Shown piece by piece: positions 34,344 through 43,518 of a stretch of DNA of 64,000 nucleotides. The notes below the pieces were generated by a model. The model saw only the letters and a program-made list of their open reading frames with translations, searched no databases and was not told the DNA's origin. Made by a program: the position numbers and the translations under genes. Source of the stretch: Phytophthora quininea (taxonomy: Eukaryota > Oomycota > Peronosporomycetes > Peronosporales > Peronosporaceae); assembly GCA_011947345.1 (NCBI GenBank), contig JAAVTG010000109.1, forward strand, positions 1 through 64,000. The letters are read 5' to 3'. Every line of letters begins with the position of its first letter. Position 1 is the stretch's first letter.

Positions 34344-35050
34344 CTACGCCATCTTCTTGGCCTTCTTGGTCTTGTGTCGACGCTTCTTGGGGGCAGCATT
34401 GCCGTTCGCAGCTCGCTTCTTCTGGGGCTTTTCCTCCATCGTCTCGTCGCCGTCTACGTCCTTGGTCTGCATCTCCTCGTCAGACTCTTCGTCCGGATAC
34501 AGGTCGGACATGTCGTCGTCTGTCTGTTTGGCTGGTGTCTCCGCCACCAGTTCCTCCTCTTTCTCTTCTTCTTCCTCTTCATCCTCTGCATCTGAGTAAA
34601 TCACTTGACTGTTCTCAAACTCGAACGCGTCTGCATCAAACTCCCCGTTTGTCCGTCCTCCTCATCGTCCTCGCTCTGCTTGACTTTGATCTTGACGTGC
34701 TGCTTCATGCGCTTGTACTTCTTGCCACTCACGTGCTTCTCCACCTCGGACGGGATGCGATTGAGGATGACTCCCGTCACATTGCAGTACAAACTCTTGG
34801 GCAGACGACGGTGCGGCACAATGTACGGCTCGTACTGCGAGTAGTCGTGGCAGTACCAGTCCCTGGCCTTGACGAACTTCTTTGACTTGAGGTGCGACTC
34901 GATGACGTCAACCCTCGGCAGCATTTCGTGCTGCGTCAGCTGGCACTTGACGCGGACGCGTTTGTGGTCGCCCTCGCCAGTCTCCACCAGCTCCAGGAAC
35001 TCATGCTTGCTCAGTAGCGCCTGCACAGCAGCGTCCACGGCAGTCGCCAT
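34344..35050 (-). CDS. SURF2: SURF2-family protein, one frame break
   Basis: Starts MATAVDAAVQALLSKHEFLEL at 35050, then RVRVKCQLTQHEMLPRVDVIESHLKSKKF, and later SEVEKHVSGKKYKRMKQHVKIK. These are the paired K-x-C/H-E and KKY motifs of the Surfeit locus 2 family, nucleolar proteins linked to ribosome formation. One G is missing from the GGGG run at about 34640-34643; after it the reading resumes as EFDADAFEFENSQVIYSD with an acidic stretch and a Lys/Arg-rich end (KKRRHKTKKAKKMA, stop TAG 34346-34344). About 236 residues in all. An upstream in-frame Met at 35134 was rejected because the region before MATAV lacks family likeness. Confidence 0.82.
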
Positions 35051-35173
35051 TGTTGACACGCAAAAGTGATGCGAGGAGCTCCAGTCAAAGTGTGGAGCGC
35101 CCCAGATGCACTGGAACGAGAATGTGGGACGCAATATGGGTCATTGACGAACTAAGGCAACTTGTTGAAACGA

Positions 35174-36097
35174 TTATGGGATGGCTAGTCTGTAATCTGC
35201 AGTCAGGCGAGCGCTGTTGAGCACGAGAGAGACATCGCTCAGGTTGCCCAGCATCTGCAGCAGCGGGACCATCAAATTGGCGTCCGAGTCGATGGAGACC
35301 ACGCGGTCGGTGGTGTTGTCCCAGCAGAAGACCACGGCGTTGGTGGTCTCCACCTTCTGCCCCACCAATTTGGCTGCTAGATGTTCATGCTCGTTCTTGA
35401 GGTGAGGGAACGCGTAGCGCACCGTGTCGTTGGTCATGGTGAATGTGCTGGTCGCAGTGGCGAGGATCGAGCTGTCCCCGACGGTCTCTATGCGGTGCAG
35501 TCGGATCTCAAAGTCGCGGAAGCATAGCGATATAAACCTCCAGTTCTGCAGGTGTGCCTCGATGTTGCACGCTGGCGCTCGTACATCCTTGGCCATCGTC
35601 GCCTGCAGGAAGTCTCGCTGCACGTGGTAGTCGCTCTGGGTCACTGTGGAAGGACGCGCAGGCGAGGTCGCTCTTCTGGGCACTGCAGGCCTGTACCCGA
35701 AGCGGAAGAGCCGAAAGTACTCGGCCACGGCGTTCCATGGCGTCGTTCGTGTGGAAATACCCGAAGCGATGACCTGCCGCTGCAGCTCCAGCCGCTGGAC
35801 TTCCTCTCGTAGCTGCTGGATGCTCTCTTCGTAGGTGGCGGTCTTGTCGCGCTGCATCTTGCGGTATCGCGCCATGTTCTCGCGATTGCGCTTGCGGAGA
35901 GCGGCTCTGGCTGCTTCGTAGTCGTGGTTGCTTGGGATGATGGCGGCACGTTGTAAGAGCATTTGCATCGCGTGGATCGACACGTCGGAGCTCTCATTGT
36001 TCTTGGCGACAAACCTTCGGGACTCGGCTCGATGGATGACGTTGCCGACGATCCCGTCGCTCAAGTGGTGCGTGTTGGGCGGTGGGCTGTAGTCCAT
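35174..36097 (-). CDS. bZIP protein A (intact)
   Basis: A single frame of 307 residues. After a polar N-terminus (MDYSPPPNTHHLSDG) a basic region RNRENMARYRKMQRDKTATYEE lies at about residues 75-96, followed by a coiled coil (SIQQLREEVQRLELQRQ). The C-terminal part (DYHVQRDFLQATMAKDV, FISLCFRDFEIRLHRIETVGDSS) is conserved in its second copy. The Asn of the basic region is kept, but the usual Ala at +4 is Met. It is divergent from B with a 694-bp spacer holding nested inverted repeats. Probably a transcription factor; no target is known. Proteins of this kind in oomycetes are often found as small clustered families (family knowledge, not seen here). Confidence 0.82.
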   Translation of the reverse strand: MDYSPPPNTHHLSDGIVGNVIHRAESRRFVAKNNESSDVSIHAMQMLLQRAAIIPSNHDYEAARAALRKRNRENMARYRKMQRDKTATYEESIQQLREEVQRLELQRQVIASGISTRTTPWNAVAEYFRLFRFGYRPAVPRRATSPARPSTVTQSDYHVQRDFLQATMAKDVRAPACNIEAHLQNWRFISLCFRDFEIRLHRIETVGDSSILATATSTFTMTNDTVRYAFPHLKNEHEHLAAKLVGQKVETTNAVVFCWDNTTDRVVSIDSDANLMVPLLQMLGNLSDVSLVLNSARLTADYRLAIP

Positions 36098-36290
36098 GAT
36101 GAGTGTCGATGTGAGGCTTGCTCTGCAGATTGCGGTTTGAGTGGCAGTTGACGAAATTCGTCGCCCGATCCCGAAACTTCACGCAATCATCTGATGCAGA
36201 ACAGGCAAACACGTTGGGATTGTTAGAAACTCACGCTCAGTAATCCGTCATACCATACAAATACTGCAATTGTTTTCACACGCGAGACGG

Positions 36291-36462
36291 GGAGTATTTC
36301 TCAAAACCCAGTACCGATGTGTTGCCGTCGTCCCGAAACCAGTACCTTACACCAATCGCATTGTAGGTGAAGTCCTGCATGAATGTGGTTGCTGCCAATT
36401 CCGAGTCAGGTACTGGTTTCGGGACGATGGCGGAAAATAGATACTGGTTTCGGGAAATACTC
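36291..36462. promoter_or_regulatory. nested inverted repeats in the divergent A/B spacer (right copy)
   Basis: The same arrangement as at 16816-16988: GGAGTATTTC near 36291 with GAAATACTC ending at 36462 as the outer pair, and CGTCCCGAAACCAGTACC with its complement GGTACTGGTTTCGGGACG as the inner pair. Conservation in both clusters, with small changes in the loops, suggests the pairing is old. The rest of 36098-36791 shows no gene. Confidence 0.55.
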
Positions 36463-36791
36463 TGAGACGGCTTCTTCACGCTCAACTTGACTCCGGCCTC
36501 TACGGCAAAAAGAAAAGGCTGCACGGTTGCAATCTGCGATGGTGTTCGTCAACATGACCATGATACATGTCATGGGCCTTGCGCACTTCCAAGGCGGGGT
36601 GGATGGTCACGCCAAGCTACTATATCGCCAACGACAAGTTGCCACGCGTCACCACCAAGTTCAACCACGTCAGCAGCAACATGACCGGAAGTGCTGCTCG
36701 CTTCGTGGTATCTGATGACAACCTGTCTGTTGTCCGACCAGGATTCGCACTTTTGCTTTTGCCGTCATCTTGAGCAAGGCGCGCGATTCTG

Positions 36792-37951
36792 ATGGTGCAC
36801 GCAGATGAGCAGGAGACGCGTCGCCTGAAGAACCGCGAGTGCATGCGGAAGATCCGACAACGGCAGCGTCGAGAGCTCCAGGAAATGACAAACACCGCCA
36901 GGCGTCTCGAGACGCAGTATCGCGAGCTGTGCCATCGAGCATCATCGGACCAGGCAGCAGGTTCAGCCATCCACAGTCCAAACCGTGATCAGGAAGGGAC
37001 TTTGTCGAGGTGGTCGAGCTGTCCAAGCGGCTGGGGGCCGAGAAGCTCTACTTGCAGACGCTGATCAAGCAGAAGAAGGCCTGGCAGCATCGACTGCAGC
37101 GCATCCTGGACTTTGAGGGCAGCAGCAACCCTCCGAGTCAGCAGATGCAAACCGTTGTGCTTGACCAATTGGACGAGGCCCACGCACTGGAGGAGCTCGG
37201 ATTCCACCCGCTGACCGACTGGGACTTGACGCAGAGCATCATGGACAACAAGCGCAATATGGAGCGCGTCCAGAGCCAGCTACTCACTCCATCGATGCTC
37301 GACATGTTGAGCGAAACAAGAACCCACCGTCTGCAGGCGTTCGGTTGGGATGTCGTGCAGCACGTGGACGGCGGTGCCATGGAGTGCGTCCTAACCAAAA
37401 TGTTCACTGGTCTCGACATCTTCGACCTCATGCAGCGGTCGTTCGTCAGCGGTCTGCAGTTCCATGACTACAGGAGGTCCAAAGCAGAGACGCGTCGGCT
37501 GCAAGTGCTTCAGCAGCTGAATCCGAACGCCTACGTGCTCGTTCGAGATGTCGCGTCCCCGACCGACGTCTCCACGTTCAGGACAGTGTTCGTGCACTTC
37601 TTAATGGAGACGTCCAACGAGTTCTCTTCGTCCGACGCGAGTCAGGAAACTCTGCTAGGCTCAGGCTACGTGTTGGGCGGTCAGAGCGTTGCCACAGACC
37701 GGTCGTGTCTTGTGCGGGACGACAAAGAGCCAAAGCTGGCGTGGGCAGGCATGTCCGTCTCCATCGAGGCCCTGGACATCGTCAACTCCACCACCGGCGA
37801 GAGATCTCAGCAGATCCGCTGGACGGCCAGTAACGACTACGGCACCGAGGACCACGCGCAGCGGAATGCCGCCGACACGTTGCAGGCGGTGCTTCGCTGG
37901 GAGATGTTTGGCATCTCGCCCACCGCCCTCGTGTCCGTCTCGCCGCAATGA
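36792..37951 (+). CDS. bZIP protein B (one frame break)
   Basis: Starts MVHADEQETRRLKNRECMRKI at 36792. Compared with the second copy at 15047-16489, one base is missing near 36993 (AGGAAGGG against AGGAGAGGG), after which the frame moves and stays open to TGA 37951. With that base the protein is 386 residues: basic region, coiled coil, and the conserved C-terminal region (TDWDLTQSIMD, FGWDVVQHV, VRDVASPTDVSTF). It lacks the 94-codon insertion found in the other copy, so this is the ancestral form. It lies 129 bp before C on the same strand. Confidence 0.8.
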
Positions 37952-38080
37952 TAGCACTTGTAACTTACTGCCAACACGAACTGCGCTATCGCCCTCGTCA
38001 TCAGCATGCATTGACGACCACGTGAATGCACGGTCTCCATTTCCGACAGCATGAGGTTTGGCTTCTCCACGTCATCATTG

Positions 38081-39322
38081 ATGTGCATCGGGCCCTATAC
38101 CGACGACCACAACGCCATTCCGCCAAGTTACTCAGAGATGACACGTGCACGCAACTTGAGTCCGGCCGAGCAGGAGGCTCGTCGTCTCAAGAACCGCGAG
38201 TTCATGCGCAACTCCCGGGGGCGCCAGCGACAGAAACTGCAGGACATGAAGGTCACGGTCCAACTGCTCGAGACGCAGTACGCCGAACTGTGTCGCCGGT
38301 CCGAAGAAGCTCGACGCGCATCTCCAGCAGCCCAGCTCCAAGTCATACCCAGCTCGAAACTCGAGCGAGACTACAACGCAGCCGTGGCCGTCGCCAAGCG
38401 GCTCGGAGCCGAGAAACTTTACCTTCGCAACAGACTGCAGGAGACCGCGGCTTGGCAGCGACTCGTGCAGCGAGCCATCGACTTTGAAGCGAGCAGTGCA
38501 GCGTCCGCGAGACTGTTCCAGACCGCCGCGAGTATTCAGGTGGATATGGTGGACCAAGTGCAGGCGGCCGAGGAGCTGGGCTTCTACTCGCTGCGAGACT
38601 GGGACCTCACGCGCGCCATCCTGGACCACAGACAGCAGATCTGCAATGTCGAGACGCGACTGCTTCAAACCAGTGAGACCAGCACAATCGGCGGCATTCG
38701 CACCAACCGCATGCAGGCTCTGGGCTGGACCATCGTGCAGCGGGTGGAGACGAGCGTGATGGAGTTCGTCTTCTCCAAGCGGTTCTCCGGGCTCGACGTG
38801 CTGGACACCATGAACAAGACCTGGAGCAACGACATTCTGCTCGAACGCTTCCGCACCGTCAAGGCCGAGACCTGTCGGCTGCAGGTGCTGCAGCAGCTCA
38901 ACCCCACGGCCTTCGTGTTCGTTCGAGACGTGGCTTCTCCCAGCGCCATCTCCATCTTCAGGTCCGTGTTCGTGCACTTCTTGGTCGAGGCCACCAAAGA
39001 GTTCTCGGCGGATGGCGAGACGACGCTCACGGGCACGGGATACGTGCTGGGCACGCACAGTGTCCACGACATGTGTCCTCCGATCGCGACCCACGAGCGC
39101 GGCCGCATGGAGTGGGCGGATCTGTGCTTGACGACGGAGATGTATGACGTGGTGGACCCAGACACGGGCGAGGTCTTCCAGGAGGTCTTCTGGGCCGGCA
39201 GAACCGACTACCGCACACAAGAGGACGCTCTGCGCAACGCCGCCGACAATCTGCAGGGCTTGCTGCGCTGGGAGATGCACATTGTGGCCCCTGCGCTCAC
39301 GCTGCCGATGCTAAAGTACTGA
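38081..39322 (+). CDS. bZIP protein C (intact)
   Basis: 413 residues from ATG 38081 to TGA 39322. The basic region RRLKNREFMRNSRGRQRQKL (about residues 33-52) and coiled coil (LLETQYAELCRRSEEA, RLGAEKLYLRNRLQE) are followed by a long conserved region: RDWDLTRAILDHRQQI, LGWTIVQRVETSVMEFVFSKRF, CRLQVLQQLNPTAFVFVRDVASPSAISIFRSVFVHFL and RNAADNLQGLLRWEMHIVAP. It is a paralogue of B over the whole length. An in-frame ATG at 38051 would add ten residues; 38081 is preferred because homology to the second copy begins there. The C-terminal region resembles a lipid- or ligand-binding fold in length, but I cannot name it. Confidence 0.82.
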   Translation: MCIGPYTDDHNAIPPSYSEMTRARNLSPAEQEARRLKNREFMRNSRGRQRQKLQDMKVTVQLLETQYAELCRRSEEARRASPAAQLQVIPSSKLERDYNAAVAVAKRLGAEKLYLRNRLQETAAWQRLVQRAIDFEASSAASARLFQTAASIQVDMVDQVQAAEELGFYSLRDWDLTRAILDHRQQICNVETRLLQTSETSTIGGIRTNRMQALGWTIVQRVETSVMEFVFSKRFSGLDVLDTMNKTWSNDILLERFRTVKAETCRLQVLQQLNPTAFVFVRDVASPSAISIFRSVFVHFLVEATKEFSADGETTLTGTGYVLGTHSVHDMCPPIATHERGRMEWADLCLTTEMYDVVDPDTGEVFQEVFWAGRTDYRTQEDALRNAADNLQGLLRWEMHIVAPALTLPMLKY

Positions 39323-39781
39323 CAGCTATGTAGCTACCTTGTAAGCACCTTTTCCATCTCCAACAAAGCGTGCCGGTGGCTCATGTGGCGGCGTATTACG
39401 TTGGTCGGATCCCTCGACCCGCGTATTCCGCAGGTAGGACCGTCCGGCGTCCGCTGCCGGCGCGAAAGACGCTGAGCAAGTCCACCGTGGCAATGATGTC
39501 ATGGCCAAGTCGATCGAATGGCTCTGGGCTCCAAAGCGCTCCCTGTGCGCGCAAACCGACTGATCGAGATTGCCCGCACCTCGTCAGGCATCTCTTCCAT
39601 CGAGTTCTTCTGCAGCAAGCTCAGCCTCACAAGCCGCAGCTAGTGGCAAAGGATACAAGACAACCCAGAGCTGGACTGAAAGAGACTTCCATAATCATGT
39701 GGTTGGTCGGTTATCCATACTAGTACACGAGCACTTCGAAGTGCCATCTTATCTGAACTTCTTTGCTGGAGGAATCTGCGT
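39323..39781. other. convergent spacer between bZIP C and START gene
   Basis: No gene recognised. Short frames on both strands have no motifs. Confidence 0.45.
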
Positions 39782-40540
39782 CTATGCCTGGGCCAGCGTG
39801 ATCTCGTGGATCTTCTCCACGAGCTTGATGGGGGCCGAGAGTCCCAGGTAGCGCACCACCATGGCCGGCAGGTTGCCGCCGAGGTCCATGTGGGCGATCA
39901 CGCTCATCTCGCACATGTCCGGGTTGGTCGGGTGGGGCACCACCACGTAGCCGCTGATGAGGATCGTGGCGCGCACGAAGCCCTTGCGCTCGGGCACGAA
40001 CTCGACCGAGCGCGTGGCGATGAGCTTGCGGCCGTCGGGCAGCTCGCGGTACGTCGAGACGATCGAGAAGTCTCTGGCGGTGGTGAACATGACGGGCTTG
40101 GCGCTGACCTGGCGCACCTCGGAGAATGCGCTGAGCTTCTCCAGGGGCTTGACCTCGCGCGTCATGTCGTCGAACTTGGGCACCATGTTGCAGTCCATGA
40201 GGACGCGCGCGGCCTTGCCGGCGCTCACGTGCAGCGTGCCCGTGGTCTTCATGGTGTACCACTCGGAGCCCTGCACCTCGCCGTAGACGACCTGGATGCC
40301 CTTGTTGCACGGGCCCTCGCGCCAGCCGTTGGGCAGCACGTCCAGCCCGTCGAAGCGCGTCAGCAGCTTGTGCATCGAGTCGTCCTCGAACTCCTGCAGG
40401 TGGCTGCGCACGGCCGCGATAGGCGCCGGGATGGAGAAGCTCATGGCCTCGGACACGGGCGTCTCGGCGGCGTCGGGCGCGCTGTGCTTGGTCTGGGCGG
40501 CCACGCCGCGAGTGAGTTCCACGCTGCTTTCGAACACCAT
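39782..40540 (-). CDS. START-domain lipid-transfer protein (intact)
   Basis: 252 residues from ATG 40540-40538 (MVFESSVELTRGVA) to TAG 39782. Blocks NGWREGPCNKGIQVVYGEV, WYTMKTTGTLHVSAGKAARVLMDCNMVPKFDDM, ARDFSIVSTYRELPDGRKLIATRSVEF and VRATILISGYVVVPHPTNPDMCEMSVIAHMDLGGNLP follow the START (StAR-related) fold, a cavity that binds a sterol or phospholipid. No signal peptide or membrane helix is evident, so it is probably cytosolic. The frame stays open upstream to 40996, but that stretch includes a CCA repeat and does not look coding. A truncated second copy is at 57561-58260. Confidence 0.88.
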   Translation of the reverse strand: MVFESSVELTRGVAAQTKHSAPDAAETPVSEAMSFSIPAPIAAVRSHLQEFEDDSMHKLLTRFDGLDVLPNGWREGPCNKGIQVVYGEVQGSEWYTMKTTGTLHVSAGKAARVLMDCNMVPKFDDMTREVKPLEKLSAFSEVRQVSAKPVMFTTARDFSIVSTYRELPDGRKLIATRSVEFVPERKGFVRATILISGYVVVPHPTNPDMCEMSVIAHMDLGGNLPAMVVRYLGLSAPIKLVEKIHEITLAQA

Positions 40541-41898
40541 GGTGTGTGGCGGTGGCGGTGGTGGTGGTGGTGATGGATGTGTCTGAGAGGAGGCAAGTTG
40601 GAGAATGAAGGAGCGAGACCCGCTGGCAGCCTGGGCTTTGCCTTGAGGCCAGCGGGCCGTTCTATATCGGCTATGGGACTGCGCTGCGATACGGCGCCAA
40701 GGGACGTAATATTGCGATGCGAATCTGGGCGAGCCGAAACTGCGGCGGCGAGCGGTGGCGTTCATGCGAGCGCAGTGGGTGCTGAGGCGGTGCCGAGCAC
40801 TGCTGTCATGGCAAGTGTCAAGAGCGCGGGGCTGGCTGGCAGCGTGTGGCAAGACTTGTTTGTTTTTAATAGAAAAACGTGGCAACTGGTTTAACGAAAA
40901 AGAGGTGCAGTGCAGACATTCGACTTGTTCTCGCTCGCGGGGATGAAAGGCATGCGGAGCATTTTGCCAGACAACTGGCGCGCATGAGGCCGGCAAGGAG
41001 CTTCGTGCCCGGTGCCCTCTTTATCTTGCCACAGATGTATTTTTATCCCAGTCGTGTTGTATGATGGCTGGCCTGTGCAGATTACGTCGCATTCACCCCT
41101 CCTAATGCATCACGCCAGAAATAAAGTATGCGATGGCTGGGTATGCATTCGAGGAGAGGTAATGCACGGCGGATTATGCAGCGACCTTTTAACCTAGGAA
41201 TTAGCACTTGATAATTAACGGCCGATCAATCGCTTGCGGCCCAGTCCACCTCGCATGCCTGCTGTTCGGCGTTTGGACAGTCGTTGCGTGTCGCGCTGGG
41301 CCTCTACCCTACCCGGCTCCATCGTTACCGCGACTGGGTCGCAGACATGGTGTGCAACCGCTGCTGTCAGTCGCGCAAGGGGAGTGCGAGCAAAAGCCGA
41401 CAAGAGAATGAAAAATAGGGCGGCTGCTATTAATAAATACGGTTGGGCCCCTGGACCGATTTGTAGTTTGAAGAACATCGCCTGCGACAGCAGGACGAAG
41501 CATCCGATCCGAGCAGGACAGCCATGGCAAACAGCAACACGCGATGATGGCCACGAGCTTTTCCGGCGGCAACCTTCTTTAGCCTAGGAATTAGCGCGCG
41601 CGACCTACACTCTCTGTGGTGGTGGCGCGAGCAGACGTTACCTAACACGGTGATTGTGCGCTCAAGATAGCCTGCTTCAACGTCAGCAGCAAGTCCGCGC
41701 GCGCACCATGATGTGAATTTGCAAGAAGACTGCTGCTAACAGACATCTCCACGACGGTCCTGCCGTTCTTGCGGGGCCACTGCGAGCGCGACGAAGAGCA
41801 CGACCATATCTGAGACGCTTTCTATCGCCATGCCCATCCCCTTTATGTCGCTATGATGATGCACACAGATTGCGCGCAGATCGAAGAGTTGCACCTGC
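40541..41898. other. START upstream region and spacer (duplicated at 58261-59620)
   Basis: Contains a GGT/GGC microsatellite at about 40549-40573 (probable 5' leader of the START gene) and no recognised gene. It is almost identical to 58261-59620, with scattered single-base differences (for example one inserted G near 59103). Confidence 0.6.
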
Positions 41899-42575
41899 TG
41901 TCCCGGGGTGGGGATGACGGTTGGGCCACCGCGAGCTTGGCTAGGCCTCAACCACCGGCCGGGACAGAAGACCTTGACAGTCAGGATCGAGTACCTCTGG
42001 TGTGGGACGGAGTGTGCAGCGCCTTGGCCTCGCGCTGATGTAGAACGGAACGGTAGACGAGGGACGGAAAGTAAACGCAAACGCTACTTGTTGTCTTAGC
42101 GGCTCTCGCTGCTGTCGCTGACTCTTGCTGCTCACTAGGCTGGGGACCTACGACGCAAAACGAGTTCTGTTAGCTTCACCGTCCGGCGCGGCCGCCAGCG
42201 CTGGCTTCTCCACGCGCCCACCCGTCCTTCTTCACGAGCACGCGCCCCAGCATGACATCTGTCCTTTGGATCGACCGCCCTCCTCACCTAGAGCCTTCAG
42301 CGTGCCACGCCACGCCTGACACCCGTCCTCCGCATCCCCGACTTGCCCTCCACTTGGTCGTCTTGGGCCTGAGTCGAAGATGGTGCGAGGCGAGCTGGCG
42401 CGCTCGCCCGCGGCTTGGCCTACTCTCGCCAAACTCCTTCTTGGATGACTGCCTCGCCCTGTCGCTCGCGGTACTCAGACTCACGTAGAGTGTAGCCAAC
42501 GGGCGGAACGGAGCCAACAGGCGGAACGGAGCGGTTGCCGTCCCAGGGTCGCGCAGTACACGCCGACCCGGGACA
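41899..42575 (-). mobile_element. complete LTR of element M (minus orientation)
   Basis: 677 bp, with perfect TGTCCCGGG...CCCGGGACA ends. The left flank GCACCTGC is the same as that of the LTR at 59621, so both descend from one insertion. It abuts an inverted LTR fragment at 42576. The right end of M's internal region is found only after element P, at 55631. Confidence 0.85.
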
Positions 42576-43119
42576 CATCCAAGAAGGAGTTTGGCGAGAG
42601 TAAGCCGCGGGCGAGCGCGCCAGCTCGCCTCGCACCATCTTCGACTCAGGCCCAAGACGACCAAGTGGAGGGCAAGTCGGGGATGCGGAGGACGGGTGTC
42701 AGGCGTGGCGTGGCACGCTGAAGGCTCTAGGTGAGGAGGGCGGTCGATCCAAAGGACAGATGTCATGCTGGGGCGCGTGCTCGTGGAGAAGGACGGGTGG
42801 GCGCGTGGAGAAGCCAGCGCTGGCGGCCGCGCCGGACGGTGAAGCTAACAGAACTCGTTTTGCGTCGTAGGTCCCCAGCCTAGTGAGCAGCAAGAGTCAG
42901 CGACAGCAGCGAGAGCCGCTAAGACAACAAGTAGCGTTTGCGTTTACTTTCCGTCCCTCGTCTACCGTTCCGTTCTACATCAGCGCGAGGCCAAGGCGCT
43001 GCACACTCCGTCCCACACCGGAGGTACTCGACCCCGACTGTCAAGGTCTTCTGTCCCGGCCGGTGGTTGAGGCCTAGCCAAGCTCGCGGCGGCCCAACCG
43101 TCATCCCCACCACGGGACA
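42576..43119 (+). repeat. 5' LTR of P, lacking its first 133 bp
   Basis: Matches positions 134-677 of the LTR; ends CCACGGGACA. It forms a 544-bp inverted repeat with 41899-42443. The missing first 132 bp are present just to the left but reversed (42444-42575). Its last 170 bp resemble the neighbouring M LTR (ACATCAGCGCGAGGCC) more than P's own 3' LTR (ACACCAGCGCGCGGCC). Confidence 0.85.
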
Positions 43120-43121
43120 TT

Positions 43122-43137
43122 TGGTGGAGAAGCAGGG
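43122..43137 (+). other. candidate primer-binding site
   Basis: TGGTGGAGAAGCAGGG begins two bases after the LTR end, the place and starting TGG expected for tRNA priming. The tRNA was not identified. Confidence 0.4.
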
Positions 43138-43518
43138 TATCTCCGCTTGTGGAGTTGCGTGTGTGTGTGAGCGCCAGTAGCGCGTTGGTTCGAGACCAGG
43201 TCTCGCGTGGTTAAGTGACAGCGTCAAGCGTGATTCGCGTGATCGCTTTGTTAAGTAGGCCGTGTTTCGGAGGCCTTTGCTAGTGAATTTCGGGAGTGCA
43301 CGTCGACAAGGGTCCGTGCCGCAGCCGCACTAAGGAGCGTTCAGGGCTGTCGTGGGTTTCAGGTGCAAAGTTCGCGGGATAACGCTAAGGATACAGAGCG
43401 TTCGTGTTTGAAGAACTTTTGAGGCTGCTCGGATAGCAGCGTGAGTACAGGGACTGGATCAGCGTTCGTGGAGCGCTCGGAAGTGAACAAGGAAGTGAAA
43501 AGGACGATTGGTGCGATC

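Noticed and set aside
38132..39280. 382-residue frame antisense to bZIP C
   Set aside because: Mirror of a conserved coding region; the sense frame has all the conserved motifs.
39806..40573. 255-residue plus-strand frame, repeated at 57196-58293
   Set aside because: Antisense of the START gene; His/Ala/Gly-rich text typical of reading GC-rich coding DNA backwards.
40541..40996. N-terminal extension of the START protein (in-frame Met at 40996)
   Set aside because: It crosses a CCA repeat giving a poly-Pro run and Arg/His-rich text without family likeness; START homology begins at MVFESS.
42252..42766. Identical short proteins on opposite strands
   Set aside because: These come from the inverted LTR arms, not from genes.
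41899..43119. Large palindrome as a MITE or foldback transposon
   Set aside because: Each arm is a full or nearly full 677-bp LTR with TG...CA ends, so it is two opposed LTRs.
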